From positions 2,170,001-2,234,000 of the forward strand of contig NC_014375.1 of the NCBI RefSeq assembly GCF_000144605.1: 64,000 bases of DNA, in the 5' to 3' direction. Numbering within the stretch: the stretch's first letter is position 1; every line of letters starts with the position of its first letter. Below the pieces are notes generated by a model. That model saw nothing but the letters and a program-made list of their open reading frames with translations, had not been told where the DNA came from and did not search any database. Of this stretch, positions 45,463 through 54,957 are shown one piece after another. Both the position numbers and the translations under genes were made by a program. Source of the stretch: Brevundimonas subvibrioides ATCC 15264. Its GTDB lineage: Bacteria; Pseudomonadota; Alphaproteobacteria; Caulobacterales; Caulobacteraceae.

Positions 45463-47679
45463 ATGTCCGACGCCGCCATCGCCGACAAGACCCGGGGAGA
45501 GGAAGTCCCCTCCTCTCGCGCGCCCCAGCTGAGCCTCGACGAGGCGCTGATGGCCTCGCCGACCCGATTCTTCAACCGCGAGATCAGCTGGCTGGCCTTC
45601 AATGCGCGCGTGCTGGAGGAGGCCGCGAACCCGAACCACCCTCTGCTGGAGCGGCTGCGCTTCCTGTCCATCTCGGCCAACAACCTCGACGAATTCTTCA
45701 TGACCCGCGTCGCCGGGCTCAAGGGCCAGGTGCGCGAGCGGGTGCGGGCGCTCTCGGCCGACGGCCTGACGGCGGCGGAGCAGCTGGAAAAACTCAACAT
45801 CGCCGCCGGCGAATTGATGGACGAGCAACAGCAGCGCTGGCGGCAGTTGCGCAAGGAACTGGTCGGGGCCGGAATCGAGGTCGTCCATTCCGAGAAGGTC
45901 ACCAAGACCGACAAGGAACGGCTGGAACCCGAGTTTCTGAACCAGCTGTTCGCCGTCCTGACGCCCCTGGCGATCGACCCGGCGCATCCGTTTCCCTTCC
46001 TGCCGAACCTGGGCTTCTCCCTGGCGCTCAAGCTGCGCCGCAACCGGGACAACAAGACCCTCTACGCCCTCGTCCCGGTGCCGACGCAGGTGCGCCGATT
46101 CTGGGAGCTGACCGGCGACGGCCGGTCCGTGAAGGGTCGCCGGCGGTTCGTGACGCTGGAAACCGTGCTGCTCATGTTCATCGAGCACCTGTTTCCGGGG
46201 CATGAGGTTCTGGAAAAGGGCGTGCTGCGCCTGATCCGCGATTCCGACATCGAGATCGAGGAAGAGGCGGAGGACCTCGTCATGGAGTTCGAGGAGGCGC
46301 TGAAGCAGCGCCGTCTCGGCGACGTGGTCCGGGTCAAGATCGAAGCCTCCATGCCCTCGGATCTGCGCGACTTCATCATCGGCGAGCTCGAGGCCGAGCC
46401 CCAGGACGTGGTGCTGATCGACGGCATGCTGGGGCTGGCCCAGCTGGGCGATCTGATCCCGTCGGGCCACCCCGACCTGAAGTTCCCCGGCTATGAGCCC
46501 CGCTATCCCGAGCGCGTCCGCGACCAGGGCGGCGACGTCTTCGCCGCGGTGCGCGAGAAGGACATCCTCATCCACCACCCGTTCGAGAGCTTCGACGTGG
46601 TGGTCCAGTTCCTGCGCCAGGCGGCGCGGGACCCCAACGTCATCGCCATCAAACAGACCCTGTACCGAACCTCCAAGGACAGCCCGATCGTCGCGGCCCT
46701 CATCGAGGCGGCCGAGAACGGCAAGAACGTCGTCGCCCTGGTCGAGATCAAGGCTCGCTTCGACGAGGAGGCCAACCTGCGCTGGGCCCGGGCCATGGAG
46801 CGGGCCGGCGTCCACGTCGTCTTCGGCTTCGTCGAGTACAAGACCCACGCCAAGCTCAGCGTCGTCGTCCGGCGCGAGGGCGACGGGCTCAAGACCTACT
46901 GCCACTTCGGTACCGGCAACTACCACCCCATCACGGCCAAGGTTTACACCGACCTCAGCCTGTTCAGCTCCGACCCCATCCTGGCCCGCGATGCGTCGCG
47001 GGTGTTCAACTACATCACCGGCTATGCCCAGCCCGAGGATCTGGAGGCGCTGGTCGTCTCGCCCCTCAACATGAAGTCGACGCTGATCGAGCTGATCGGC
47101 CGGGAAATGTCGGCGGCGGCCAAAGGCAAGCCGGCGGCGATCTGGGTCAAGCTCAATGCCCTCGTCGATCCCGAGATCATCGATGCCCTGTACCGGGCCA
47201 GCCAGTGGGGCGTGCGCATCGAACTGGTCGTGCGCGGCATCTGCTGCCTGCGCCCCGGCGTGCCGGGCCTGTCGGAGAACATCCGGGTCAAGTCGATCGT
47301 CGGTCGCTTCCTCGAGCACAGCCGCATCATCTGCTTCGCCAACGGCAAGGACCTGCCGCACGACAAGGCGAAGGTCTTCATCAGTTCCGCCGACTGGATG
47401 ACCCGCAACCTCGACCGCCGGGTCGAGATCATGACGCCGATCACCAACGTCACCGTCCACGACCAGGTGCTGGACCAGATCATGGTCGCCAATCTCAAGG
47501 ACGACGCCCAGAGCTGGGTCCTCGGCGCCGACGGCGGCTACACCCGCGTGCAGCCGGTCGACCCCGACCGCCCCTTCTCGGCCCACAAATACTTCATGAC
47601 CAACCCCAGCCTGTCCGGCCGGGGCCGCAAGGTGAAGAACAAGCCGCAGGAACTTCGCTACGACCGGCCGTCTCGATGA
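45463..47679 (+). CDS. ppk: Polyphosphate kinase 1
   Basis: 738 residues. N-terminal domain [38 protein letters not shown]; catalytic region with [16 protein letters not shown], the autophosphorylated His in [17 protein letters not shown], and C-terminal [23 protein letters not shown]. It makes polyphosphate from ATP. It overlaps ppx by 4 bp, pairing synthesis with degradation. Confidence 0.96.
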   Translation: MSDAAIADKTRGEEVPSSRAPQLSLDEALMASPTRFFNREISWLAFNARVLEEAANPNHPLLERLRFLSISANNLDEFFMTRVAGLKGQVRERVRALSADGLTAAEQLEKLNIAAGELMDEQQQRWRQLRKELVGAGIEVVHSEKVTKTDKERLEPEFLNQLFAVLTPLAIDPAHPFPFLPNLGFSLALKLRRNRDNKTLYALVPVPTQVRRFWELTGDGRSVKGRRRFVTLETVLLMFIEHLFPGHEVLEKGVLRLIRDSDIEIEEEAEDLVMEFEEALKQRRLGDVVRVKIEASMPSDLRDFIIGELEAEPQDVVLIDGMLGLAQLGDLIPSGHPDLKFPGYEPRYPERVRDQGGDVFAAVREKDILIHHPFESFDVVVQFLRQAARDPNVIAIKQTLYRTSKDSPIVAALIEAAENGKNVVALVEIKARFDEEANLRWARAMERAGVHVVFGFVEYKTHAKLSVVVRREGDGLKTYCHFGTGNYHPITAKVYTDLSLFSSDPILARDASRVFNYITGYAQPEDLEALVVSPLNMKSTLIELIGREMSAAAKGKPAAIWVKLNALVDPEIIDALYRASQWGVRIELVVRGICCLRPGVPGLSENIRVKSIVGRFLEHSRIICFANGKDLPHDKAKVFISSADWMTRNLDRRVEIMTPITNVTVHDQVLDQIMVANLKDDAQSWVLGADGGYTRVQPVDPDRPFSAHKYFMTNPSLSGRGRKVKNKPQELRYDRPSR

Positions 47680-49163
47680 CCGAGGTCTTCACCGCCCCGC
47701 GCGAGGCGGCCGTCATCGACATCGGCTCCAACTCGGTCCGGATGGTGCTGTACCGTCTGGAGGGTCGGGCGATCTGGACCGTGTTCAACGAAAAGGTCCT
47801 CGCCGGCCTGGGCCGTGATCTGTCCACGACCGGCCGCCTGTCCGAGCCGGGCGTCGAACTGGCCATGACCGCCCTGCGCCGCTTCGCCGCCGTGCTGGAA
47901 GGCGTGCGTCCGGCCTACACCTTCGTCGCCGCGACCGCCGCCGTGCGCGAGGCGACGGATGGTCCGGACTTCTGCGGGCGCGTGGCGGCCGAGACCGGGC
48001 TTCAGGTCCGCGTCCTGACGGGCGAGGAAGAGGCGCATTACTCGGCCCTGGGCGTCATGGCGGGCGACCCGCGCGCTCACGGGCTGGCCGCCGACATGGG
48101 CGGCTCCAGCCTGGAGCTGATCCGCATCGGCAACGGCAGGATCGAGCCGGGCGTCACCCTGGCCCTGGGCCCGTTCGCCCTGGCGGATCCCGGCGGATTC
48201 GACGCGGCGCGGCTGCGCGCAACCATCTCCGACCGCCTGTCGCCCGTCAGGGCGCAGTTCAGCGCCGACGAACTGCACGCCGTGGGCGGCGGCTGGCGCT
48301 CGCTGGCCCAGCTCCACATGGAGATGAGCGGCTATCCGCTGCGCATCGTGCACCAGTACGCCATGAGCGCGGAGGATGCGCGTGGCGTCGCCCGCTTCGT
48401 CGCCCAGCAGTCCAAGGCGTCGCTCGACCGCCTGCCGGGCGTGTCCAAGCGACGGGCGGAAACCCTGCCCTATGCCGCCCTGGTGCTCGAGGGGCTGCTC
48501 GACACCCTGTCGCTGAAGCGCGTCATCTTCTCCGCCTGGGGCCTGCGCGAAGGCCTGCTCTACGAGACTCTGGACCGCGACGAGCCGGCGGCCGACCCGT
48601 TGATCGCCGGCTGTGCGGCCCTCGGCGCGCGCCAGGGCATCTCCCCGGCCCTGCCCGCGGCCCTGAACGCCTGGTTGTCCGACGTCATCGCCGCCCTGCC
48701 CGAGGCCTTCGGGCCCGAGCGGGATCCGGTGCTGGCGGCCGCCGCCTGTCGCCTGGCCGACCTGGGGGCCCGCCTGCATCCCGACCACAGGCTGGAACTG
48801 GTGTTCGACCAGGTCCTGCGGGCGCCGATTCCCGGCCAGACCCACCCCGAGCGCGTCTGGCTGGCCTGCGCGCTCAACGCCCGCTACGGCGGCAATGCCG
48901 CGACGCCGGCCCCGGAAGCGGCGGACCGGCTGCTGAGCGACGAGGCCCGGAAGAGTGCGCGGGCCCTGGGTCTGGCCATGCGGCTCGGGTGCGACCTGTC
49001 CGGCCGGTCGCCACAACTGCTGGCCAACGCCTCGATCACCGTGACCAGGGGCCAGCTGAAGCTGACGGCCTCGGACGGCTATGCCGACGTCCTGCTCGGC
49101 GAGCAGACGCGCCGTCGCGCCAAGGCCCTGGCCGAAGCCATGGGCCTGAAGCTGGATATCTGA
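47676..49163 (+). CDS. ppx: Exopolyphosphatase (Ppx/GppA family)
   Basis: 495 residues from the ATG at 47676 (overlaps the ppk stop). ASKHA-fold phosphatase: [56 protein letters not shown], and an HD-like C-terminal region. It removes phosphate from polyphosphate ends or converts pppGpp to ppGpp; the operon context with ppk favours polyphosphate. Confidence 0.93.
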   Translation: MTEVFTAPREAAVIDIGSNSVRMVLYRLEGRAIWTVFNEKVLAGLGRDLSTTGRLSEPGVELAMTALRRFAAVLEGVRPAYTFVAATAAVREATDGPDFCGRVAAETGLQVRVLTGEEEAHYSALGVMAGDPRAHGLAADMGGSSLELIRIGNGRIEPGVTLALGPFALADPGGFDAARLRATISDRLSPVRAQFSADELHAVGGGWRSLAQLHMEMSGYPLRIVHQYAMSAEDARGVARFVAQQSKASLDRLPGVSKRRAETLPYAALVLEGLLDTLSLKRVIFSAWGLREGLLYETLDRDEPAADPLIAGCAALGARQGISPALPAALNAWLSDVIAALPEAFGPERDPVLAAAACRLADLGARLHPDHRLELVFDQVLRAPIPGQTHPERVWLACALNARYGGNAATPAPEAADRLLSDEARKSARALGLAMRLGCDLSGRSPQLLANASITVTRGQLKLTASDGYADVLLGEQTRRRAKALAEAMGLKLDI

Positions 49164-49204
49164 CGGCACAGCGGGCAGACTGGCCGCTTCATCAGGGGGA
49201 CGAC

Positions 49205-49567
49205 ATGGCGGTCACAGGCATCGGCGGCTTCTTTTTCCGCTCCAGCGATCCCCAGGCCCTCGCGGCCTGGTACCTGACGCACCTCGGCGTCGGCGCGCCC
49301 GAGGGCCAGTTCCTGTGGGACCAGCAGGCCGGACCGACCGTCTTCGCGCCCTTCAAGGCCGACAGCGACTATTTCGCCGCCGACAAGGGCTGGATGCTCA
49401 ATCTGCGGGTCGACGACCTGGACGGGCTGACGGCCAGCCTCGCCGCCGCCGGCATCGAGGTCATCACCAAACCGGAATGGAACGCCTCGGCCGAAGTCGG
49501 ACGCTTCGCCCGCATCCACGATCCCGAGGGCAACCCCATCGAGCTGTGGCAGCCCCCGGCGTCCTGA
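49205..49567 (+). CDS. VOC-superfamily (glyoxalase-like) protein
   Basis: 120 residues, one VOC unit pair: GGFFFRSSDPQALAAWYLTHLGV at the N terminus and NLRVDDLDGLTASLAAAGIEV...RIHDPEGNPIELWQP at the C terminus. CAGGGGGA precedes the ATG. The group covers metal-dependent lyases, dioxygenases and antibiotic-binding proteins; substrate unknown. It lies 41 bp after ppx and ends 1 bp from rnd. Confidence 0.85.
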   Translation: MAVTGIGGFFFRSSDPQALAAWYLTHLGVGAPEGQFLWDQQAGPTVFAPFKADSDYFAADKGWMLNLRVDDLDGLTASLAAAGIEVITKPEWNASAEVGRFARIHDPEGNPIELWQPPAS

Positions 49568-50716
49568 CTATTCGATCTCGACAACCTCGACCCGCGCGCC
49601 GTTCAGCACCAGGGCCAGCTCGCCGCGCTTGAGCTTCAGTGCGTCCTCGCCGAACAGCTGACGCCGCCAGCCCTTGAGCGCATCCACGTCCGCGGCGTCC
49701 GACAGGGCGATCTTCTCCAGGTCGGCCACATTGGCGATCAGCTTGGAGGCGACGCCCGCGTTGTCGCTCTTGGCCTTCAGCAGCACCTTCAGCAGTTCCA
49801 CGACCGACGGCGGCGCGGGCTGGTTGTGGGCCGGGCGATCCATCTTCGGGGCATGGGCCTCGGGGTCCAGCATGACCCGCTTCAGGGTCTCGGCCAGCTC
49901 CAGCCCGAGGCGCGATCCCCCAAACCCCTTCGGCACGGACCGTAGCCGGTTGAAGGCCTCGACGTCGGTCGGGACCTGGGTCGCGATCTCGTCGATGGCC
50001 TCGTCCTTCAGGATACGCCCGCGCGGCTGGTCGCGATCCTGCGCCGCCTGCTCGCGCCACACCGCCGTCGCCTTGAAGGCGGCGAGGTATTTCGCGTTGT
50101 ACTTCTTGGGCTTCAGCCGCTTCCACGCCTTGTCGGGGGTGGTGTCGTAGAGCTCCGGATTGACCAGATCCTCCATCTCCGACGTCACCCAGTCCAGCCG
50201 CCCCTCGCGCGCCAGCCGGTCGCGCAGCTTCGGATACAGCGCCGCCAGATGGGTCACGTCCCCGATCGCATAGGTCAGCTGCGCGTCGGACAGGGGCCGG
50301 CGCGACCAGTCGGTAAACCGGCTGCCCTTGTCGAGATCGATCTTGAGCATCTGGCGGACCAGACCGTCGTAGGCGACCTGATCGCCGAACCCGGCCGCCA
50401 TCGCCGCGACCTGGGTGTCGAACATCGGCTTGGGCATGGCGCCCAGCTTGACGAAGATCTCGGTGTCCTGACGCGCCGCGTGGAACACCTTCACGATCGC
50501 GGGATCGCGCAGGATGTCGAGGAAGGGCGTCAGGTCCAGACCGTCCGCCTGGGGATCGATGATCGCCTCATGCGTCGGCGTCGCGGCCTGGATCAGGCAC
50601 AGCTTGGGCCAGTAGGTCGTCTCTCGCATGAACTCGGTGTCGACTGCGATGAACGGGGCGCTCGCGACATCGGAACAGAATTGAACCAGCGCGTCATTGG
50701 TGGTGATCGGCGTCAT
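49568..50716 (-). CDS. rnd: Ribonuclease D
   Basis: 382 residues from the ATG at 50716. DEDDy exonuclease: Exo I FIAVDTEFMRE, Exo II VFHAARQDTEIF, Exo III YAIGDVTHLAALY; then HRDC-type helical domains (VWREQAAQDRDQPRGRILKDEAIDEIA and a second half). It trims tRNA 3' ends. It is divergent from purM with 80 bp between. Confidence 0.94.
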   Translation of the reverse strand: MTPITTNDALVQFCSDVASAPFIAVDTEFMRETTYWPKLCLIQAATPTHEAIIDPQADGLDLTPFLDILRDPAIVKVFHAARQDTEIFVKLGAMPKPMFDTQVAAMAAGFGDQVAYDGLVRQMLKIDLDKGSRFTDWSRRPLSDAQLTYAIGDVTHLAALYPKLRDRLAREGRLDWVTSEMEDLVNPELYDTTPDKAWKRLKPKKYNAKYLAAFKATAVWREQAAQDRDQPRGRILKDEAIDEIATQVPTDVEAFNRLRSVPKGFGGSRLGLELAETLKRVMLDPEAHAPKMDRPAHNQPAPPSVVELLKVLLKAKSDNAGVASKLIANVADLEKIALSDAADVDALKGWRRQLFGEDALKLKRGELALVLNGARVEVVEIE

Positions 50717-50796
50717 TGAAATGCTATAGCCCCCCGCAACGCCGTCGTGGCAAGTGCCGCGACCATATTTCCGCACCGAATCCAGGCCTGTGAGCG

Positions 50797-51828
50797 ATGA
50801 GCGACACTTCCGACACGCAAAACGACGGCCTGACCTATGCCGATGCAGGCGTGGACATCGACGCCGGCGACATGCTGGTCGAGCATATCAAGCCGCTGGC
50901 GAAGTCGACTCGCCGCCCCGGCGCGGAAGCCGCCCTGGGCGGATTCGGGGCCCTGTTCGACCTGAAGGCGGCGGGCTTCGTCGATCCCCTGATCGTCGCC
51001 ACGACCGACGGCGTGGGCACAAAGTTGAAGATCGCCATCGAGACCGGTCGCCACGACGGCGTCGGCATCGACCTGGTCGCCATGTGCGTCAACGACCTTC
51101 TGGCCCAGGGGGCCGAGCCGCTGGTCTTCCTCGACTACTACGCCACCGGCAAGCTGGAGATCGACGCCGCCCGCCGCGTCGTCTCGGGCATCGCCGAGGG
51201 CTGCCGTCAGGCCGGGTGCGCCCTCGTCGGCGGCGAGACGGCCGAGATGCCGGGCATGTATTCCGGCGGCGACTACGACCTCGCGGGCTTTTCGCTCGGC
51301 GCGCTGGAACGCGGCCACGCCCTGCCCCGGCTGGACCTGCAGAACACCGGCGACCTGATCATCGGCCTGGCCTCGTCCGGCCCGCACTCCAACGGCTATT
51401 CCCTGATCCGAAAGGTGGTGGAGCGTTCCGGCCTGTCGTGGGGCGACGACGCGCCCTTCGCCCGCGACCGCTCGCTGGCCCAGGCCCTGATGGAGCCGAC
51501 GCGCATCTATGTGAAGTCCGTCCTGCCGCTGATGAAGGCCGGGCTGATCAAGGGCGGGGCCCACATCACGGGCGGCGGTCTGATCGAGAACCCCCCGCGC
51601 TGTCTGGCCGAGGGCCTGACGGCCTCCTTCGACTGGGACGCCTGGCCTGTGCCGCCCGTGTTCCAGTGGCTGGCCGAGGTCGGCGGCATCAGCGACCACG
51701 AGATGCGCCGCACCTTCAACTGCGGCATCGGCTTCATCCTCGTCGTCGCCCCGGAAAACGCCGAGGAGGTCCTGGCCGGCCTGCTGGAGGCCGGCGAGGC
51801 GGCCTTCGTCTGCGGCCAGCTGGTCTGA
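50797..51828 (+). CDS. purM: Phosphoribosylformylglycinamidine cyclo-ligase
   Basis: 343 residues. [85 protein letters not shown], and [16 protein letters not shown] are standard PurM blocks. It closes the imidazole ring to AIR in purine synthesis. purN, its usual neighbour, is 2.4 kb downstream. Confidence 0.96.
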   Translation: MSDTSDTQNDGLTYADAGVDIDAGDMLVEHIKPLAKSTRRPGAEAALGGFGALFDLKAAGFVDPLIVATTDGVGTKLKIAIETGRHDGVGIDLVAMCVNDLLAQGAEPLVFLDYYATGKLEIDAARRVVSGIAEGCRQAGCALVGGETAEMPGMYSGGDYDLAGFSLGALERGHALPRLDLQNTGDLIIGLASSGPHSNGYSLIRKVVERSGLSWGDDAPFARDRSLAQALMEPTRIYVKSVLPLMKAGLIKGGAHITGGGLIENPPRCLAEGLTASFDWDAWPVPPVFQWLAEVGGISDHEMRRTFNCGIGFILVVAPENAEEVLAGLLEAGEAAFVCGQLV

Positions 51829-51831
51829 GCA

Positions 51832-51852
51832 CCCTCTCCCGGCGGGAGAGGG
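51832..51852. repeat. Perfect 9-bp stem hairpin after purM
   Basis: CCCTCTCCC (51832-51840), loop GGC, GGGAGAGGG (51844-51852), starting 4 bp after the purM stop. No T-run follows, so it is not a classic intrinsic terminator. Its C-run/G-run stem resembles one hairpin of the palindromic elements at 7803 and 19366 and may be a solo end. Confidence 0.6.
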
Positions 51853-51921
51853 CACATGGATGTCGGGCAGACGTCGCGTCGGTGATGACACCCTGTCCAG
51901 ACGCCTGAAGCTGAGCGTTCC

Positions 51922-51951
51922 AACGTCAGTTGAGGGTGGCTAACGGACGTT
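51922..51951. repeat. Imperfect palindrome beginning CAACGTC, copy A
   Basis: Arms AACGTCAGTT (51922-51931) and TAACGGACGTT (51941-51951) pair with one or two mismatches. The stop codon of the small membrane-protein gene lies inside it. It shares its CAACGTC start with the larger palindrome at 52342. Confidence 0.5.
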
Positions 51952-52290
51952 CCATTCTGGGCGGCTGGCACTTCGTCGAAGCAAAACGAAGCCAGCAACA
52001 GGGCACACGGCGATTGCAGTGACCATCCCGATTGAGATGGCAATAATCGAAATGTCCGAACTTGAGGCGTGTGGCCCATGCGATTTCAAAAAACTCAGCA
52101 GACAGAGGTAGACAAAGGGCAGGCTGCCGGAGGCGGCGCATCCCAACGCGGGAAGGAGGCGTCTCTGCCTAGTCCCGGCTAGGGCGGACGCTATCAATCC
52201 AGCGAGCGTTGCGGCCCATCCGAATCCGAAGGCGTAGATGTAGAAGGATATTAGGGCTCCATCATCCCAGAGTAGGCCGCTTGAGTTCAT
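51940..52290 (-). CDS. Small hypothetical membrane protein
   Basis: 116 residues, not recognised as any family. Three hydrophobic segments: about 11-37 (SFYIYAFGFGWAATLAGLIAS), 45-68 (LLPALGCAASGSLPFVYLCLL), and 78-104 (ISIIAISIGMVTAIAVCPVAG). The last residues (ASRPEWNVR) are read through a palindromic repeat, so the native end may have been altered. Codon usage is more AT-tolerant than neighbours, consistent with acquired DNA. No clear Shine-Dalgarno. Confidence 0.55.
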   Translation of the reverse strand: MNSSGLLWDDGALISFYIYAFGFGWAATLAGLIASALAGTRQRRLLPALGCAASGSLPFVYLCLLSFLKSHGPHASSSDISIIAISIGMVTAIAVCPVAGFVLLRRSASRPEWNVR

Positions 52291-52341
52291 ATTCGCGCCA
52301 TATCCATGGGCTCGACGCTAAGGCGAGAGGCCATACGCTGC

Positions 52342-52396
52342 AACGTCCGCTATGGGTCGGAATCGGTCATCGATTCCAGACCGGGAAGCGGACTTT
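52342..52396. repeat. ~55-bp palindrome beginning CAACGTC, copy B
   Basis: Outer arms GTCCGCT (52345-52351) and AGCGGAC (52387-52393); inner arms GTCGGAATCG (52356-52365) and CGATTCC-AGAC (52371-52381) around a 5-base loop. A long hairpin with small bulges. I recall similar GTCCGCT...AGCGGAC palindromes as common dispersed elements in alphaproteobacteria, but could not check. Confidence 0.6.
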
Positions 52397-52540
52397 CTCG
52401 TCCACCCAGTCCATCTTGGACCGGCATTCAGCATGGCCCTCCAAGGCCTACAATGCGCCGCCTGATCCAACGACCGGACAGCATCGCAAACGCGTTCGTC
52501 ACCAAAAGCGAGCCAGGTAGCACGCGGATCACCCCTGCGT

Positions 52541-52570
52541 CCGATTCTGACGTAGCGACGTGCCAGACTG
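52541..52570. repeat. 30-bp dispersed repeat, copy 2
   Basis: 27/30 identity to 13670-13699, same orientation. Differences are two bases after CCGATTCTGACGT and one before TGCCAGACTG. Confidence 0.55.
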
Positions 52571-52751
52571 AGGCCATGTGCCCGAACGACCAGAGCAATC
52601 CGAGGTCCGCGCCCGTGTCGATCGCCTTGCCGGGCGTGCCATCCACGCGACGGGAGTCCAACGGGGTGCAATTTGCGCCGATCCAGAACGACGGGAGTGA
52701 TGCGAACGATTTCAATACGATCAGGGACTTTCCGCATATCAGGTCCAAACA

Positions 52752-52788
52752 ATTGGACTCGTTGCACCCGGTTTTTTTCGAGTCCAAT
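52752..52788. terminator. Perfect 10-bp inverted repeat with T7 in the loop
   Basis: ATTGGACTCG (52752-52761) and CGAGTCCAAT (52779-52788) flank a 17-base loop that ends in seven T. Because the T-run is in the loop rather than after the stem, this is not a standard terminator. It could be an element end or a protein site. Confidence 0.35.
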
Positions 52789-52898
52789 CCGCAGACATCT
52801 CGCGCTCGACCCCGCCCTTTCACGCCGGAACGGCCCTTTCAAACCCCCTCCCACTGACGGAAGGAAGGCGTTAGGCTCCCGCCAAACCGGAGTCCCGC

Positions 52899-54272
52899 AT
52901 GCGTCTGATTGCCCTCGCCGCCCTTCTCGCCCTTCCGGCTGTCGCCCACGCCCAGACGGCCGCGGCTCCCGAACAGCCGCTGCTGCATGAGGTGGTGTCC
53001 CAGGTCGAGCCCGACCGCATGCGCGCCGACATCACCGCCATGGTCGGGTTCGGCACCCGCCACACCATGTCGGACACCGTCTCCGAGACCCGCGGCATCG
53101 GGGCGGCCCGGCGCTGGACCGAGCGCCAGTTCCGCGCCATGGGCGAGGCCTGCGGGGGCTGTCTGGAAATCGCCCTGCCGGCCGAGACCGTCACCGGGAC
53201 GCGGGTCCCCACCCCGACAGAGGTGGTCAACGTCCTGGCCATCCAGCGCGGCACGGGCGACCCCAACCGCGTCATCATCATCTCGGGCCACATCGACAGC
53301 CGCGTCACCGACGTGATGAACTTCACGGCCGACGCACCGGGCGCCAACGACGACGCATCCGGCGTCGCCGCCGTGCTGGAGGCGGCCCGGGTGCTGTCGC
53401 AGCACCGGTTCGACGCGACCTTGGTCTATGCCGTCCTGTCGGGCGAGGAGCAGGGCCTGTATGGCGGCAAGATCCTGGCGGACTACGCCAAGGCCCAGGG
53501 CTGGGTCGTCGAGGCCAATCTGAACAACGACATCGTGGGCAACTCGGAAGGCCAGTACGGCATCCGCGACACCACCCGCGTCCGGGTCTTCTCGGAAGGC
53601 ACCAAGACGGTCGAAACCGCCGCCCAGACCGACCGCCGGCGCTACAACGGCGGCGAGCTCGATTCCTCGTCGCGCAACCTGGGCCGCTATGTCGACGGCA
53701 TCGCCGACCGCTATCTGACGAACTTCGACGTCGAGATGGTCTATCGCACCGACCGTTTCGGACGCGGCGGCGATCAGGTCGAGATGCTGCGCGCCGGCTT
53801 CCCGGCCGTCCGTATCTCCGAAGGGGCCGAGAACTACGACCGCCAGCATCAGGACCTGCGCACCGAGAACGGCGTCGAATACGGCGACACTCTCGAGGGC
53901 GTCGACTTCGCCTATCTGGGCCAGGTCGCCCGGCTCAACATCGCGACCATGGCGGCCCTGGCCTCGGCCCCCATGGTGCCGTCCGGCGTGACGATCGAGG
54001 GGGCGGTCAAGCCGGACACGACCCTGAGCTGGACCGCCGTCCCGGGGGCCGCCGGCTACCGCGTCTGGTGGCGCTCCACGACCGCGCCGCAGTGGACCAA
54101 CAGCCGCTGGGCCGGCGACGCGACCCGGCTGGTGCTGGTCGGCGTGCCGATCGACGACTACTTCTTCGGCGTCTCGGCGGTGTCCGACGACGGCTATGAA
54201 AGCCCGGTCGTCTTCCCGGGCCCGGCCGGGGCCTTCGTCTCGGTCGGCGATCCGCCCGCTCGGTCCAACTGA
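52899..54272 (+). CDS. Secreted M28-family metallopeptidase
   Basis: 457 residues. Signal peptide 1-20 (MRLIALAALLALPAVAHAQ). The zinc aminopeptidase core has SGHIDSR (His, Asp), APGANDDASG (bridging Asp), LSGEEQGLYGG (catalytic Glu and ligand), NNDIVGN (Asp) and ENYDRQHQD (His). A C-terminal beta-sandwich (about 365-455, LSWTAVPGAAGYRVWWRST), fibronectin-III-like, follows. It should release N-terminal amino acids in the periplasm or outside. The next gene, purN, starts 2 bp after it. Confidence 0.9.
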   Translation: MRLIALAALLALPAVAHAQTAAAPEQPLLHEVVSQVEPDRMRADITAMVGFGTRHTMSDTVSETRGIGAARRWTERQFRAMGEACGGCLEIALPAETVTGTRVPTPTEVVNVLAIQRGTGDPNRVIIISGHIDSRVTDVMNFTADAPGANDDASGVAAVLEAARVLSQHRFDATLVYAVLSGEEQGLYGGKILADYAKAQGWVVEANLNNDIVGNSEGQYGIRDTTRVRVFSEGTKTVETAAQTDRRRYNGGELDSSSRNLGRYVDGIADRYLTNFDVEMVYRTDRFGRGGDQVEMLRAGFPAVRISEGAENYDRQHQDLRTENGVEYGDTLEGVDFAYLGQVARLNIATMAALASAPMVPSGVTIEGAVKPDTTLSWTAVPGAAGYRVWWRSTTAPQWTNSRWAGDATRLVLVGVPIDDYFFGVSAVSDDGYESPVVFPGPAGAFVSVGDPPARSN

Positions 54273-54274
54273 CG

Positions 54275-54868
54275 ATGGTCGACCCTTCCGGCCGCGTCCG
54301 CGTGGCCATCCTGATCTCCGGCGGCGGCTCCAACATGGCCGCCCTGATCGACGCGGCCGCCCCGGCCGATGCGCCCTATGAGGTCGTGCTGGTCCTGTCG
54401 AACGACCCCGAAGCGGGCGGTCTCGCGGTCGCCCGGTCCAAGGGCGTTCATGCCGTCGCCATCGATCACCGGCCCTTCGGCAAGGACCGCGCGACCCACG
54501 AGGCGTCCCTCCAGGCCGAGCTCGACGCCGCATCGGTCCAGGTCGTCGCCCTGGCCGGCTATATGCGCGTCCTGACCCCCTGGCTCGTCGGCCGCTGGGC
54601 CGGGCGGATGATCAACATCCACCCCAGTCTGCTGCCGAAATATCCGGGCCTCGACACCCATGCCCGCGCCATCGCGGCGGGCGACAGCGAGGCCGGCTGC
54701 ACGATCCACATCGTCACCGACGGCGTGGACGAGGGCCCGATCCTGGCACAGACGCAGGTTCCCATCGTCCCGGGCGACACGCCGGCCAGCCTCGCCCAGC
54801 GGGTGCTCGAGGCCGAACATGCCCTCTACCCCCGGGCCCTGGCCGATTTCTGCCGAACGCTGGATTAG
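54275..54868 (+). CDS. purN: Phosphoribosylglycinamide formyltransferase
   Basis: 197 residues. VAILISGGGSNMAALI at the N terminus, VLVLSNDPEAGGLAVAR, LAGYMRVLTPWLVGRWAGRMINIHPSLLPKYPGLDTHARAI and the catalytic VTDGVDEGPILAQ. It formylates GAR with 10-formyl-THF. It starts 2 bp after the M28 stop, so expression now depends on that gene's transcript or on readthrough from purM. Confidence 0.95.
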   Translation: MVDPSGRVRVAILISGGGSNMAALIDAAAPADAPYEVVLVLSNDPEAGGLAVARSKGVHAVAIDHRPFGKDRATHEASLQAELDAASVQVVALAGYMRVLTPWLVGRWAGRMINIHPSLLPKYPGLDTHARAIAAGDSEAGCTIHIVTDGVDEGPILAQTQVPIVPGDTPASLAQRVLEAEHALYPRALADFCRTLD

Positions 54869-54957
54869 AAGTTCGTAATCTGCGCGGTTTCGGCGCGACA
54901 GACCCCGCAACCCGCGACAGTGTCCGTTCCGACATCTTCACCCGTCGGGACGCCCCC

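Larger units (their letters stand above)
52291..52898. other. 608-bp non-coding, AT-richer, repeat-bearing patch
   Basis: Sequence between the small membrane-protein gene and the M28 peptidase gene. Open frames of 130-180 codons exist on both strands but look like chance: atypical composition and no recognisable motif. The patch holds a ~55-bp palindrome, copy 2 of a 30-bp repeat, and a perfect inverted repeat with a T7 loop, so it looks like decayed acquired DNA. Confidence 0.6.

Noticed and set aside
45280..47586. 768-codon frame antisense to ppk
   Set aside because: Shadow of a well-recognised enzyme; no motif.
52306..52857. Possible genes of 130-183 codons on both strands in the patch downstream of purM
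   Set aside because: Unusual composition, overlapping repeats, no motif, no Shine-Dalgarno; treated as non-coding.
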